A stretch of 64,000 bases of DNA from Thuidium tamariscinum (taxonomy: Eukaryota; Streptophyta; Bryopsida; Hypnales; Thuidiaceae), in NCBI GenBank assembly GCA_947034885.2, contig OX344752.2:4774001-4838000 (forward strand). Reading direction: 5' to 3'. The translations under genes and the position numbers were made by a program. Positions 38,046 to 49,901 of this stretch are shown here, piece after piece. Under the pieces are notes generated by a model. It ran no database searches. It worked only from the letters and a program-made list of their open reading frames with translations, and was not told where the DNA came from. Each line of letters starts with the position of its first letter. The first letter of the stretch is position 1.

Positions 38046-41000
38046 ATGGCCTCCCTGGCTTTCAATGCCGTTGGTCTCCGTTCCTCCTTTCTGCCCCCGG
38101 CGGCACTCTCTGCTCCTTCCCTCCCTTCATCTCCTTCTCTGTGCATCTCTCCTATTATTGTCTCTTCGCTGCAGAGCGCCAAAGAGAAGGAGAAAGACCG
38201 GTATTTCCTATCACCTCTGACTCTTGTTTCTTTGCTTCTCACCGCCTTTACACCGCCTTTACACCGCCTTTATAATAAAAGCTCATGAATTTCCGAAAAT
38301 ATACCGTGCCTTGACCTAATTCTTAGATTAGTCACAGTTCATGCTCCTACACTAAAGCAACTGCCTCGAATGAGTTTCCTGTGTTGTCGTGCATTGTGAT
38401 ACGCCGTCGTAGTGTATAGATGGTTCCAGCTGCAACTCGGAATTAATGTTGAGAAATATTTGAGTAGACAATATTTCTTTTACTAATGACACTGCACAGC
38501 AAGAACTGATCGAGTTATGATTTTGTCGTGCCTTGTCCGAAGTTTTAGTTGACAAGAGATTAATTGCAAGTAGGAATTACAAGTGGCATTTTTGGTTTCT
38601 TCACGTCTCTCTACTTTTTTCTCCTTACATTGTCTGCTGGACTGTGTACGCATATGAAATTCAAATAATATCTATCATCTTCTTGTCTGAGTGATAGTAC
38701 GGTTTCTGCGAACCTGCAAACCATCAGAGATGACATAGATTTTTCACATTGTCATTCAGAGTTGTTAGTAGTCTCTTTGGAGCTGAGCTATTTAGCGTAG
38801 TGACATTCAACTATGACTCTAGAAGAAGCTTAATCTCGTCATTTTTAGGTGATTATACTTCTACACTAAGCAATTACTTCGAATAAGCCTCCTGCGTTGT
38901 CGGGGTTTATGGATACGATTCAGCTGCAGCTCGGAATGTGAAGAAATCCCTGGTTAAGCAACAAAGTGCCATTAGTTCTAAGAGCAGATTCGGAACTGGA
39001 AATCAAGGGAAGATGTTGCGTGTACTTTTGCGGCGGATACACCATCGCTTACATCCACGCAATGAAGTGGATTTTGCCTTTTAATATTTTATGAATTCGC
39101 TCGAAAAGGAAGTTGACTCCTGAACCTCGGAATTGCACGTTATATATTAGAGTCTGAGACATTGCGTTATACGTCCCATTGGGAAACGATCTCATGAAAC
39201 TTGCAATTTTGAATGTATTGTAGGAAGAGGACGGGTGTGAGCTGGGGATGCGAGCCTCAGTCTATTGAGAACGGGTCATTGCTGCAAGATTGGTTAACCA
39301 ATGAGGGCCTTGCGAAGCAGAAGCTGGTATTGGACAGAGTAGATTCTGGAGGCAGGGGCCTTGTGGCAACGCAAAGCCTGCGTCAGGGTGAACGACTGTT
39401 GTTTGTGCCATCGAGGCTTCTCATTTCTGCTGATTCTGTGAGTTGGTTCTTCAGGTGTTACTATGGTCCCTTGCCATAACTATGCCTTAAATATTGCCCA
39501 ACTCAAAAATTGAAAATTCATTTTGGAATCTCATAGGCAATTCTAGTAATTTCCATCACGTTTTTTATCGTTCAAAAACTTTGGGCATGGTTTCTTCGTT
39601 TTATAGATATATTTTGCTAAATGACTCATTTCAAGTCCTTAAGATATGGAAGTGACCACTTGTGCCTGTTTAGACACTTAGGGGTATAGAAATATTATTT
39701 CTATACTTTGAATTTCTTTGCCGTGTTTTCAGACTGCGTTTCTCTCAATATTTGTTGTTGTGTATAGTTGTAATCTTCTCATTTGCAACACGTCCGGAGG
39801 GTGGGCATTAAATTTGCGCAGGAGAAGTTCTCATTAGACGACAGGCCTATTCGTTTTACCTATGTCCTGACACGCGCCGGGGCAGGAGTGGGGTTGTGCT
39901 GAAACAGGAAAGATAATCAGGCAGGCTGGACTTCCAGAATGGCCCACACTGGCAGTTTTTCTCATAAGTGAAGCCAGTCGAGGAAAGGCATCTCGTTGGT
40001 TTCCTTACTTCCTTACCTTGCCAAAGACACCCTCGTCCATCTTGCAGTGGTTAGTAGTCAAGCATTTTACTGCTACAGCATATGAATCTAAGTAGCCTCC
40101 GGTCGCAAATTTCCACTTTAGCTCAGTCAAGGATTCAATTCGCGCTGCCACTTTGACAAATAAAAACCGTTAACACATTTCCTTAAACAGACCTATTGTT
40201 GGGTTTTTGAACAGGACCGAGGATGAAGTCAACATTTGGTTAACTGCATCACCTGTCAGAGAGAAAGCCCTGGAGTGTATCAGAGACGTGACAGAAACGT
40301 AATGATATGTACCACATTTCTTCCAAACCGGCATGGAACTCAAGGGCAGATTAGTTTGCAATTTGTCCTGAAGAAGTCTTCATGCAAGCTGCGTGTGGAT
40401 CACTAAGAGGATTGAGGTTTTTGAACAGATATCGGGATCTCCGGGCAACGATTTTCTCCAAGCATCCTGAGGTGTTTCCGTATCAGGTATTTCAATCATT
40501 TCTCGGTACGGTCTATTCCTGTCTGGTTAGCTTCATGAGTCTTCCGTTGCGTCAGGAACTGACTGCTTATGTATGATATTGCTTATGGCTGTGACTACAA
40601 GAATATATAGGAATGATGTACCCCGTGCAAGCAAACTTCAAGCTTTGACATTTTGAATATCCCCAGGTGTATACTTTGGACTCATTCAAATGGGCTTTTG
40701 GTATTCTCTTCTCCCGACTAGTACGTTCTCACCTTATTCTTCCTGTTTATTGACAATTTTTACAGGTCGTCGTCGTATGTCATGTTAATTTTAGAAATCA
40801 GCTGTCGAGTGTAATGGAAGTTAACTCTAGATATGCTTGAAATCTCACATTTAACATGCAAGTGAAACGTAGAGAAGCGTCTCCGTTAACTAAAGATTTC
40901 TGTGAATTTTACAGGTAAGACTGCCGTCACTTGGAAAACTTGCCCTTGTACCCTGGGCCGACATGTTGAATCACAGTCCTCAGGTACTACTTTCTACAAT

Positions 41001-42688
41001 TTGACCGTCTGGATAACATCAATTTTTTTGGGAAAAAATGGAGCAAGGATCTTGTATTGTACAATTTGAACCATCTTTACCTTTGAGTCAGCATCTTTGG
41101 AAATTGTTCTGATTGCCACAGAAGATATAATGATGATTTCTGGCCACTGAAGCACCGCCAGGGAATTTTCAGGTAGATGCTTTTTTGGATTTCGATCAGA
41201 GCAACGGAAAGTCTGTTGTATTCACCACAGATCGTGCTTATCAATATGGAGACCAGGTATGGGATACAGACTTGCAATCTCTGCATCATTTTTGGATGTA
41301 TTGCCATCTTCTATTGTCTACGAAACAATTATTTAAAAATATATATGCAATAGATTTTAGTTTGGGTTCGAGAAGGGTTATCCTGCCACAATCCAAGTAT
41401 GGGAATGTGTCTCAGCAAGATATCTGAAACAGGTCTTCATTTCTTACGGTAAACGACCAAGCGGAGAGCTTCTCCTCGCGTATGGCTTCATTCCGTCTGA
41501 ATTCAACGCACATGATTCTGTGGAGCTCGAAATGGATTTAGACACTGAGGACCCTTCATATGAAGCCAAATTGGCCGCGTTAAAAGAACAAGGCCTTTCT
41601 TCGTATCCCTCACACTTGATGTCAATTTCACTCTATAAAGTTCACAGTCTAAAATTCACTTTTTCAAGGTCATTGCAGTTGTGTACGTTTGAATTCGATT
41701 TTTTTTTGTATCATTTCCTTTCTCTCTACTTTGCGAAGGTAGAGTTTGAATCTTTGACTAAAGCAGGCCACAGCGGTTTCCAGTAAGGAAGGATGGTTTT
41801 CCAGCACAATTACTTGCCTATGCTCGGCTTATTGCCAGCCGATCTTCAGACCCTGCTCAAATTTCTCAGGTATGACGTTTCATTTCAAGCTTTTCACTAC
41901 AACTGAGACATCGACTGACAACACCAAAGCCATCAATTGTGTCTTTCATTAGTTTTAGATTCTTCAACTTGGGCTTTTATGAACTGCCGGTACTCGGAAT
42001 GCCCAGATAGATGGCTAGAGCAGCCACAGAAGCAAAAGCAACAGAAAATGACACTTCTGATGTGGAGGCCATGCTTTCCGCTGATGAAGAAACTAATGCT
42101 TATGAGCGAGTTCTGGCAGTTTGTGAGAACTCTATCACCGAGTACACCAATTTTTTGGAGGTAAGCTGGATATTATTCTAGACCATCAAAGATCTTCCTT
42201 CAAGAATCTGTACTGATGATCATTAAGAGCTGAGTTTAGTAAAATTGTCCGGGTTTATGACTGCTTATTAAGCGCTTGCTTTGTTTGTGCGATCCTTCCC
42301 AGGCGAACGAGGAGTCCGATGACGATACTGATGTAGATGCCAGCGCACGTATCAGCAAAACTCGGATGCTAAAGGAGTTGGCAGTGAAACTTTGTAAAAA
42401 TGAGCAGCGAATGCTGTTTAGGTTACAATATGTGAGCAGTCTATGCTTTACATCCGCAATGGAATTTTTTTCTGTTATTTACAATGCTGATTATGATAAT
42501 GTGCTGCTAGAGAGCTTTTAACATCCTTCTCTCTTCTGTTGCAATAGATACTGCGAACTGATTTGCGAGGACTTCGAACCTTACCCGGCTCAGAAAGCAT
42601 GAGTGGGGGTGCCAAGGGGAAGGCAAAGCGTGCGAATGGAGGCCTTTTTAACCTGTTCAAATGGAATATCGACATCCTTGAAAAGTAG
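38046..42688 (+). CDS. LSMT-L: Chloroplast SET-domain protein-lysine methyltransferase (Rubisco LSMT / aldolase methyltransferase family)
   Basis: Thirteen exons, all consistent in frame and with GT-AG introns, can be joined: 38046-38200, 39224-39437, 39886-40049, 40215-40298, 40429-40486, 40667-40720, 40915-40983, 41173-41256, 41433-41602, 41767-41869, 42011-42160, 42303-42431 and 42548-42688. They give 524 residues. Residues 1 to about 50 are Ser/Ala/Pro-rich and resemble a chloroplast transit peptide. The SET domain (about 75-315) shows GRGLVATQSLRQGERLLFVP, AGLPEWPTLAVFLISEAS, WADMLNHSP (Asn262-His263-Ser264, the SAM/catalytic motif), TDRAYQYGDQVFISYG and GELLLAYGF (Tyr311). The C-terminal half matches the Rubisco-LSMT substrate-binding domain (FPVRKDGFPAQLLAYARL; KNEQRMLFRLQYILRTDLR). 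Family members methylate lysines of plastid fructose-bisphosphate aldolase and, in some plants, the Rubisco large subunit. Which substrate is used here cannot be told. No break is seen. Confidence 0.95.
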
Positions 42689-43267
42689 GTTTTGGGATAA
42701 TTAGAATCAGAGGATCGATCAGACACTGCAGAGAGGAATTATAGATGCAAGCAAGATACTAGCACTCGTTAAATAGTGACACAACAGTCATGAGAGGTGC
42801 ATTTCACTGGCCTAGTATCCAACTTCTCTTATGACATGGTCCCCTTTGACCGAAAACTCACAATTTCTGGCACTTTCGAGTGTGAGTGGATGTTAATGGA
42901 ATGTCTACATGAGCATGTACTTTTAGTCATATTTAACGCTGCGCTGGCTAATCTTCACCTTCGAAGGACTATTTTGTGTAACATCAAACCAGAAGTAAAT
43001 GCCCTTCGTTAAATTCAACAAGTTTTACACGCAACCGGGACTACATTGCAATTAGCCGCTGTTGCGAGCATTTCTTCTCGTATGAAGGGTCAATTACAAT
43101 GTCAAGTTTGGGGATAAACAGTTCTCTCTGCAGATTGCTAGCAACTGTAAGTTTAGAATGGATCCTGATAGCCCGAGATATAACGTGCAGTCTGGAAGTT
43201 GTTTCAAGAAACTGCGGGCTAAGGTTTGTTGTTCTTCTCCAAAGTCCAGCGTTGAATCTTGGTGCTT
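42689..43267. other. Convergent 3' flanks of the methyltransferase and QCR8 genes
   Basis: The 579 bp between two converging stop codons. It must hold both 3' untranslated regions. No further coding exon is seen on either strand. Confidence 0.6.
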
Positions 43268-43936
43268 CTAGTTTCGGTGGTGTAACTTCTCTCTCTCTCT
43301 GTACGCCTCAGCATACCTGCACAGGCAAACATGTCATGTATTAAGGTCCCGCACCACAACTTCTTTGATACTGTGACCCATTTGACTCACAAAGACCAGG
43401 AAACAACGTTAGATCTCCAAGATTGATAGCCGATCATGAGGAGCGCTTCAGACGAGAGCCAGAAATGCCTGCATGGAGCCTCTGCCTGCCAGCAGCATCA
43501 GCACAAAATCAGGCAAGCAAACTAATAACATTCCTGAAGGCGTTCCTTTCGTCCTTGGCCACCTCTCGTACTCAAGGAATATTTATATGCTGTCCCCAAA
43601 TACTTGCTTTCAAGATATACCAATGATTAGTTGTTCGAGAGGTTTGCAGGGAAGAGCATTCCAGGCGTGAAGACCTTCACTTGGATTCAGAGGTAAGTTA
43701 CCCCACGACATCTCTTTTGTGAAAGACGAGGCAAGAAAGAAAGAAAGGGAGAGATACCGAACTCACCCATAGCTTCCAAAGACAGGTACCAGCAACCAGA
43801 GAGCAGAGACCCAGTTGTCGTTGAAGCGCTTCTTGGTCTTGTAGCTGAAGTCGTGGAGGATGCCGCGCCATATGTACTGGTGGCACGGCGACAGCGAGTA
43901 GGTGACTTCTTTCAAGCGCACCGGCACCTTCCCCAT
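43268..43936 (-). CDS. QCR8: Cytochrome b-c1 complex subunit 8 (two exons)
   Basis: Exon 1 is 43936-43767 and exon 2 is 43316-43268 on the minus strand, split within a Gly codon (GG|G) by a 450-bp GT-AG intron. The product is 72 residues, the usual length of plant QCR8. It starts MGKVPVRLKEVTYSLSPCHQ, contains the single membrane helix NWVSALWLLVPVFGSYGYAE and ends REREKLHHRN. The second exon codes only 15 complete residues and is easily missed. QCR8 is a small subunit of respiratory complex III in the mitochondrial inner membrane, near the ubiquinone site. The start is the conserved MGK; a longer open frame upstream is Ala-rich and probably untranslated leader. The piggyBac element begins 392 bp upstream of the start codon. 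Confidence 0.93.
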
Positions 43937-44327
43937 CGCCCACGAGGCGGCTGCTGCTGCTGCTTCCGCAAAGGTGAAGAGAAGAGCGTGGGAACTTTCA
44001 AGCCGCACCCAGCAGGAAGGCCAGGGATGGTGGAATAGACAAGGAAAACTCAACTGCAAGAAGAGCTGCTGCGTTGATGTGGAACTGCAGGGACATCAGC
44101 TTGCAATGGAGGAGAAGGAAGAAAGGAGATGGCCAGATGGGTGCAGACGGGGCAGTGGCCCGGCTGTTCTGAGGAATTGTCGAAGCGCTGCCTGCCTGCC
44201 TGCTTGCTGCCACTTGGGTCTGGCCGTTATGCTCCCTCTGGCCGTTTGCCCTTCCCGCTCTCGGGACTCAGCCTTCATTGGCCGGGCTTCCACCCAAACG
44301 AAGGGCGTTCACTATTTCACACCCCTC
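43937..44327. promoter_or_regulatory. QCR8 5' leader and promoter remnant up to the piggyBac insertion
   Basis: A GC-moderate stretch between the QCR8 start and the left TTAA of the transposon. It probably holds the QCR8 leader. Any promoter elements further away have been moved at least 5.6 kb by the insertion. Frames on both strands look like non-coding GC-rich sequence. Confidence 0.45.
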
Positions 44328-44346
44328 TTAACCCTAGACCGCCCAA
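44328..44346. repeat. piggyBac left end: TTAA plus 15-bp terminal inverted repeat
   Basis: TTAA (44328-44331) followed by CCCTAGACCGCCCAA (44332-44346). It matches the right end exactly and diverges from base 16 on. Confidence 0.95.
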
Positions 44347-44650
44347 GTGGACGGATTGTGTCCACTGGAGATTGGAAAAGGGTCTGGGGTGGTCTGGGAT
44401 CGGGGTAGTACCACAAGATAATTTATGAAATAAAAAAAGGACGTTTGGGGGGACAATGTGCATCGGATTCCTTGCTTTGGGTAATAATATACGCATAGAA
44501 AATCAAGCCAGATTGTCGCAAACTAAAAACAAGGACATGGCAGTTAGCTTGAATGTCCCAAAAGTGACCGCCTGTAACTGGTGGGAGACCGTTGGGCTTT
44601 GGATCCCGTTTGTTGGTTTGCCTCAGCCTCAACATCGTAGGGTTACGGGC

Positions 44651-45501
44651 ATGGTGGAGATTGTTGCAGCGTGGGAGTGCAGCTTGATCATGGCTTGCAC
44701 GATTTTGTCGACAACGATGGGCGATTCAAGCGGCTTCGTTGAAGAGCGAATGAGCAACTGCTCTGCACGAATTTTCAAGGGATCCAAGGATGGAATTGTA
44801 CATTTTGTTGAGAGTATGAGGAGGGAGATGGGGAGAAGTGGAAGGATTCATCATTTCAGAGACTGCTTTGTAGGTGGGTCGGCCAGGGACAACTTCAGAG
44901 TGGGTTTGGTAGTGGTGGCGCATTACTTTCACTCACGCACCTTTGCAAGCGACAATTCTCTTCTTGTGTGGAAGTTGGCCAAGATGACGACTGCATTGTG
45001 GGCTGGTCGGGCGTCCAAAGAAGAAGTGTTGAGATACAGGATAAATTATGGCATTGGGCACTTGATCAAGGTGTTTCGAAGGTGATTGCCCAGAAGGTGG
45101 TAAATTGCTTGCAAGAGGATTTTCTACTTCAATTACTGCAGCCTCAATGGAAACATCACTGGGTTCGTAATCCAAGCAATCGAAATTGGCGGTATTTATG
45201 CCGTCGGTACATTGAAAGATTGTTGTCTTGGCCTAAGCAGTATCAAGAAGGTGATCCGAGAGGAATTCCAGACTTTCTCAACGTGTGGTTGCGAACTAAG
45301 CAGTGGCCTGATTCATCTGACAATGAAGAATTCAGCGCGAACAAAGGCGGCAACCGACCTCCAAGCGAGACCTCCGCAGCAACGTCGGAGAATTTTGAGA
45401 GCATTAGCAGCAGCATGGGCGGCCTCGTTACAAGGAAGCGAACCCAACAACCAAACGCTGAGAGCATCGACAACCGCCACCTCCGTCGGAAACGGATGTG
45501 A
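44651..45501 (+). CDS. Unrecognised upstream ORF inside the piggyBac element (possibly frameshifted)
   Basis: Two overlapping frames may be one eroded gene. The first reads from an ATG at 44651 to a stop at 45083-45085 (contains RDCFVGGSARDNFRVGLVV and KEEVLRYRINYGIGHLIKV). The second, offset by one frame, is open through to a stop at 45501 (contains WVRNPSNRNWRYLCRRYIER and PDFLNVWLRTKQWPDSSDNE, then a low-complexity Ser/Thr/Arg tail). The protein-like part of the second frame starts near 45080. I recognise no family. It overlaps the start of the transposase frame. It may be an accessory protein of the element, a captured host fragment or chance. Confidence 0.35.
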
Positions 45502-48306
45502 TGATGGTTATACAACACAGGCAAGGGTTGGACGAGGTGTTCCACAAGAAGGTACAAGGGGGAGGGGGGGTGCTCATCGTAGGAGTTTAGGGTTTAGTAA
45601 TGTCGCTGAAGTAGGAGATGTGGCATCAGTAGGAGGGGAAGCTGGAGTCCATGATGTCAATGTTGATCCAGCCATAGCAAAGTGTCAATTAGGGTTGGCA
45701 AATGCAGATGTCTTGAATTTTCCAGAAGGAGGGATAAGTTTTGAAGTAGGGGAAGGAAGTGGGAAACTTGTGGGGGATTTTGAAATTCGGGAGGGAGAAT
45801 TAGTAGAACAAGGGCAGGGACACCGTTCACGAAAACTTCGAAAGCCTCGAGGCTGGGTGCCGCCTGAGATTGTAGCATTCAATAGATCTCCAATTCGACT
45901 ACGATCAAGAGTATTGGAACGTGGAAAGCAGATTATCTTACCATCTGTAGGAAGGCCAAATTTGCCAACAGCCATCGACCTTCCACGAATAGAATCAGAC
46001 CAGTGTTACTCCCGGTCTCCTTCCAATTCGCCAAATGGAAGCGGCCATAGACCTCATCGTATAAGGCGGGGTAGACTTTCTTCAGGTGTCGCTAACAATT
46101 CCACATCACGGTTTGACAATATTTGCACCACCGAATTGTCACCATTGAGGCCCCGAGAAGCATACGGTGAACCACAATCGTTGGAGACAATACGTCCATC
46201 CGGGTGCGTATTAAATCTTCAAACTGTGTTTGACAGTGCTACCACAACGTTAGAGTGGGTGACTGATCTCAATACCGAAGAGACACCTCCACCTTCAATT
46301 ACGCATGTAGCTCCCGGACTTAATTGGCATTCAGTTCCAGTACCATTCAATGCAGTAGGAAACGGGGATAATCCCGTTAGTAGCCCTGTAGGTGAAGTCG
46401 AAAACCTACTGAACCAAGCGGACCAAAGACCTGCCGATTTTGTTGATGCTGATTCAACGGAAGAAACTGCACAAGGCTTCATCACACCAACACGACCTGT
46501 TCCAGCGACAATGAATGATGGCGAAGGATGGACAATGGATTCTCGAGATAGCACTTGGATACCTGACTACGCCGATTTTACAGGTAATTCATCCGACGAT
46601 AATAATTCAGATTGGATTCTCATAGACGATGAAGATGTTCCAGATGTGCAGGATACGACATTTGATGTTGAAGCGTACAAAGAGTACACATATATTGATC
46701 CATTGCAGGCCGCCCAAGTTGAGAGAATTCGGCATGTCTATAGAGACTCAGAGTGGGATACTACACGACCGTTCTTGGTTGGTGACCGAACGACCTTTAG
46801 TGGTCCATTTCCGGGACCTACAGAACGGTTAACAAGGAAGAAGCCCACCGCTCGCTCGTTCTTCGACATGTGGTTTGATGACGCCACCGTAGATCGCATT
46901 GTTAAGGAAACGAATGCGTACGCATTGCAAGCATGTACAAACCTAGGTGATCCGAGGCGGAGGGGACGGGTAGCAGGAACGAATGGTGGGCGCCAATGGT
47001 TTGCCACTACAAAGCTGGAGATTCGAGCCTTTTTTGGCGTTACAATTCTGATGGGGCTGAAGATGTCTCCATCGATACGTGATTATTGGCGTGAAGACGT
47101 ATTCTGGCGTTGTGGCATCATCCCTTTGGTATTTTCTAGAGATCGATTTGAATCCCTACTTCGATGCATGCACTGTATTGACAACACTGTAGCTGTTCGT
47201 AACAAGGATGATCCATCCTACGACAAGCTTTACAAGGTGCGGTGGTTGCTTCACCATTTTGTGGCAGTGTCACAACGAGTATATAATCCGGAAAAGTGGC
47301 TCACTTGTGACGAAATTATGGTGGCATACAAGGGCTTCCGATCGCCTTGCCGGCAAAGCCCACCAAATACGGGTTCAAGTTCTGGGCGGCTGTCTGCGTT
47401 TCTTCTACCTTCCTTTGGAACATTATACCTTATCTAGGCAAGAATCGTGGAGAGCCTGACACTGGATTGGGTGAACGAGTTGTCCACCAACTCACAGCTG
47501 GCCTCCAACATCGTGGACACAATGTTTGCGTCGACAATTTTTTCACTGCGCCTTCGCTTTTTGAGGGTTTGCTACAACATGGTATTTTTGCCACGGGAAC
47601 TATCAAAGGTGGGCGTGTGGGTTTCCCGTCTCAATTGTGTGGATTCAAAAAGGGTGAGTACCCTAGATCAACCATCTTTTGGGCAACACATTCTTCTGGC
47701 ACAATGGCGGCATCAGTATGGTACGATTCAAAGCCAGTAGCCTTCTTGAGCACGTCTGCTGATCCTACGGGAGCAGCAATAGCAAGGTACTGGTTGAAGG
47801 GAAAGAGGGAAGACATACCAACCACACCTCAACAAGCTGAATATCAGGTGAATATGCATGGCGTCGACTTAGTAGATCAAATGCGCAAGAATTATACGAC
47901 CCAGTTTCATAGCAACAAGTGGTGGCACAAGTATCTCATGTTCGTAGTAGATTCTGTACTACACAACGCATGGGTTCTCTACAGGCATGATAGACTTGCT
48001 CGGGGAGAAAGGAAAATGCGCCGGGTCAATTTCATGTACGACGTGGCTTTTGGCTTGATCATGCCAAAGATTTCTTTGCCGTGGACTTGTTCAACATGGA
48101 ATCATCATACCCATGCTCTACACTTTTTACAAACTCATGTCCAACTTCGGCGGAGGTGCTGCGTGTGTAAAAGAAAGCAAGCGGATTACTGTCAGGTGTG
48201 CGGTTTGGTCTTCATGTGTAAAGACCCGTACTTTCCTAAGGTCCACAGCTCGAAGAAATGGGCCCTACGTGCTCGCGACTTTGCTGGACGGTACCACCGC
48301 AACTAA
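45323..48306 (+). pseudogene. piggyBac transposase, broken by one frameshift near 47346
   Basis: The first part runs from ATG 45323 in one frame to about 47346; the second continues one frame back to the stop at 48304-48306. A single missing base in the 'cgccttgccgg' stretch at 47343-47353 explains the shift. The N-terminal about 500 residues are acidic, Ser/Pro-rich and poorly conserved. The catalytic region starts near ARSFFDMWFDD (about 46850). The three catalytic Asp are visible: TCDEIMVAYKG (codon 47309-47311), HNVCVDNFFTA (47533-47535) and NMHGVDLVDQM (47866-47868). The C-terminus has a Cys-rich finger (CCVCKRKQADYCQVCG...MCKDPYFPKVH). The first Asp is separated from the other two by the frameshift, so the copy as read cannot make a full enzyme. 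The frame is also open upstream of 45323 but without an ATG. Confidence 0.93.
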
Positions 48307-48727
48307 CGCTTGTGTGTCTTGTTGTGTATTGTAGTGTGGGCGGTGGCGACAAGCCCGATCAAGCAACCTCATTCACAGAGCTTCAGGGGCCGAAGTTCTC
48401 GAGTGACGACCCTGTACTTTACACCACGCTTTGACTCGGACTATTGGGCTGGATCTCTACCACGAAGCCCAAGCGAAGATTGAAGTTCAATGTGTGTCGA
48501 AGGTTACTTCACGATTATGTTGTAGTTCTATTTCCAGTTGGCAGTTTGTAGCTAGGGAAGAACGTATGTAGAGCAATTTAGTGTTGGACGCTACGTGTTT
48601 TGGCATTTTGAACTGAGCCACATCCCCTTGCTTTTATTGATATGTGAATTGAATTTTAACTTTGTGAATAATTGAAATCACCTAAATTTTCATAGATCAA
48701 TTATCTTACACTAGATTGATTATACTC

Positions 48728-48832
48728 AACACCCCAGTTTTTGAACTGGGCACCCCAGATATTGAATTGGGCACCCCAGATATTGAACTGGGCACCCCAG
48801 TTATTTGAACTCGGCAATCCTTTATAATCGCA
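48728..48832. repeat. Subterminal 21-22-bp direct repeats in piggyBac element
   Basis: Four consecutive copies of a motif near 'gggcaccccagatattgaa' followed by 'ct'. The first and last are variants, with 'gttttt' and 'gttatt' in place of 'gatatt'. An inverted copy, 'gggtgcccagttcgatatct' followed by 'gggg', lies at 49029-49055. Each unit contains CCAGNNNNTGAACTGG-like internal symmetry. They lie about 0.9-1.2 kb inside the right end, downstream of the transposase. Confidence 0.8.
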
Positions 48833-49901
48833 CAATACAGATCAAATTCGTTGGCAAAAAACAAGTTTTCATTATATTCTCTCCGATTACATTGATCGAT
48901 ATTCCCTAAATTCCGCCAAACACTTCTCAAAGTACTTCGAGGTTCATGTTTTCTGTTGCCACGAGCAACCTCAATATGCATGCGATGACCTTGTGATGAG
49001 ACTGTCCATCACCTACTCACAGCTTGTTGTGGGTGCCCAGTTCGATATCTGGGGTACCGCAAGCCCATGAGCAAACCCTATGAAGAACATCCGGCATGAC
49101 AGGCGCTTCTGGTGCTCAAATTGTCGTGCTGTCGCATCCCACCGTCGGAGCCTTTCTAACGCAGTGCGGGGTGGAACTCCACCATCGAGAGCATCTCCAG
49201 TGGCGTGCCGATGCTAGGGTGGCCTCACTTCTCCGACTAGATCACAAGCTCGCACTACGTGACAAGTGCTTGGAAAGCGGGTCTGGAGCTTTGACAGAGC
49301 TCTGCAGAAGATGGAAGTGCAGTTGTTTGGAAGGAGGAAATCGCTGAGAAGGTGACAGTGATTCAGTCGTGCCCTCACAGGGCTTCATTAGCGGCATGCA
49401 TGTTGTGCATGCAACTTCTACGGGATTGTCAGTTTGTTGGGATCCGAGTTGCCACAAGCAGTAGCCCGTGACGACCCTGTGCACCTTCCGGTCTTAGCCG
49501 GTCACCCGCCCGCCTCTTCTACGATATGGGCGACTTTCATGTCTTGCCATTTTTTAGTCTTTAGATGATTTTTAGTAATTCTTTCACTATCTTGTCGCTG
49601 ATGAAGTCTGTATAATCATGCCAAATGCTTTCTGTGTTCTGAATTCTAGGCGATATTCTCTCGGCTACAATTGGTGTGCGACACCCAAAAAAACACATTC
49701 TGGACCTATAGTTTACTGATCATCAACGTGCTTGATCTTGAAATCTAACCGTCCTATTTCTATGAATCCTTTTTTGTTTGCATCGTTTGCAACCTGGTCA
49801 TCAAATTGAACGGTGGGTTTCCAGGATTCCCCGGAACTTGGTCGCATTGATGGATTTTCGTCACAGTGCCTCAAGAAGCGTGTCCCTGACAGGAACTGGG
49901 G

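Noticed and set aside
43937..44059. 41 extra N-terminal residues on QCR8
   Set aside because: The family starts at MGK, and the extension is Ala-rich leader sequence that would give an unusual length.
45212..45322. Extending the piggyBac transposase upstream of ATG 45323
   Set aside because: The frame is open but its first codon at 45212 is TTG, and this stretch overlaps another protein-like frame; no evidence for initiation there.
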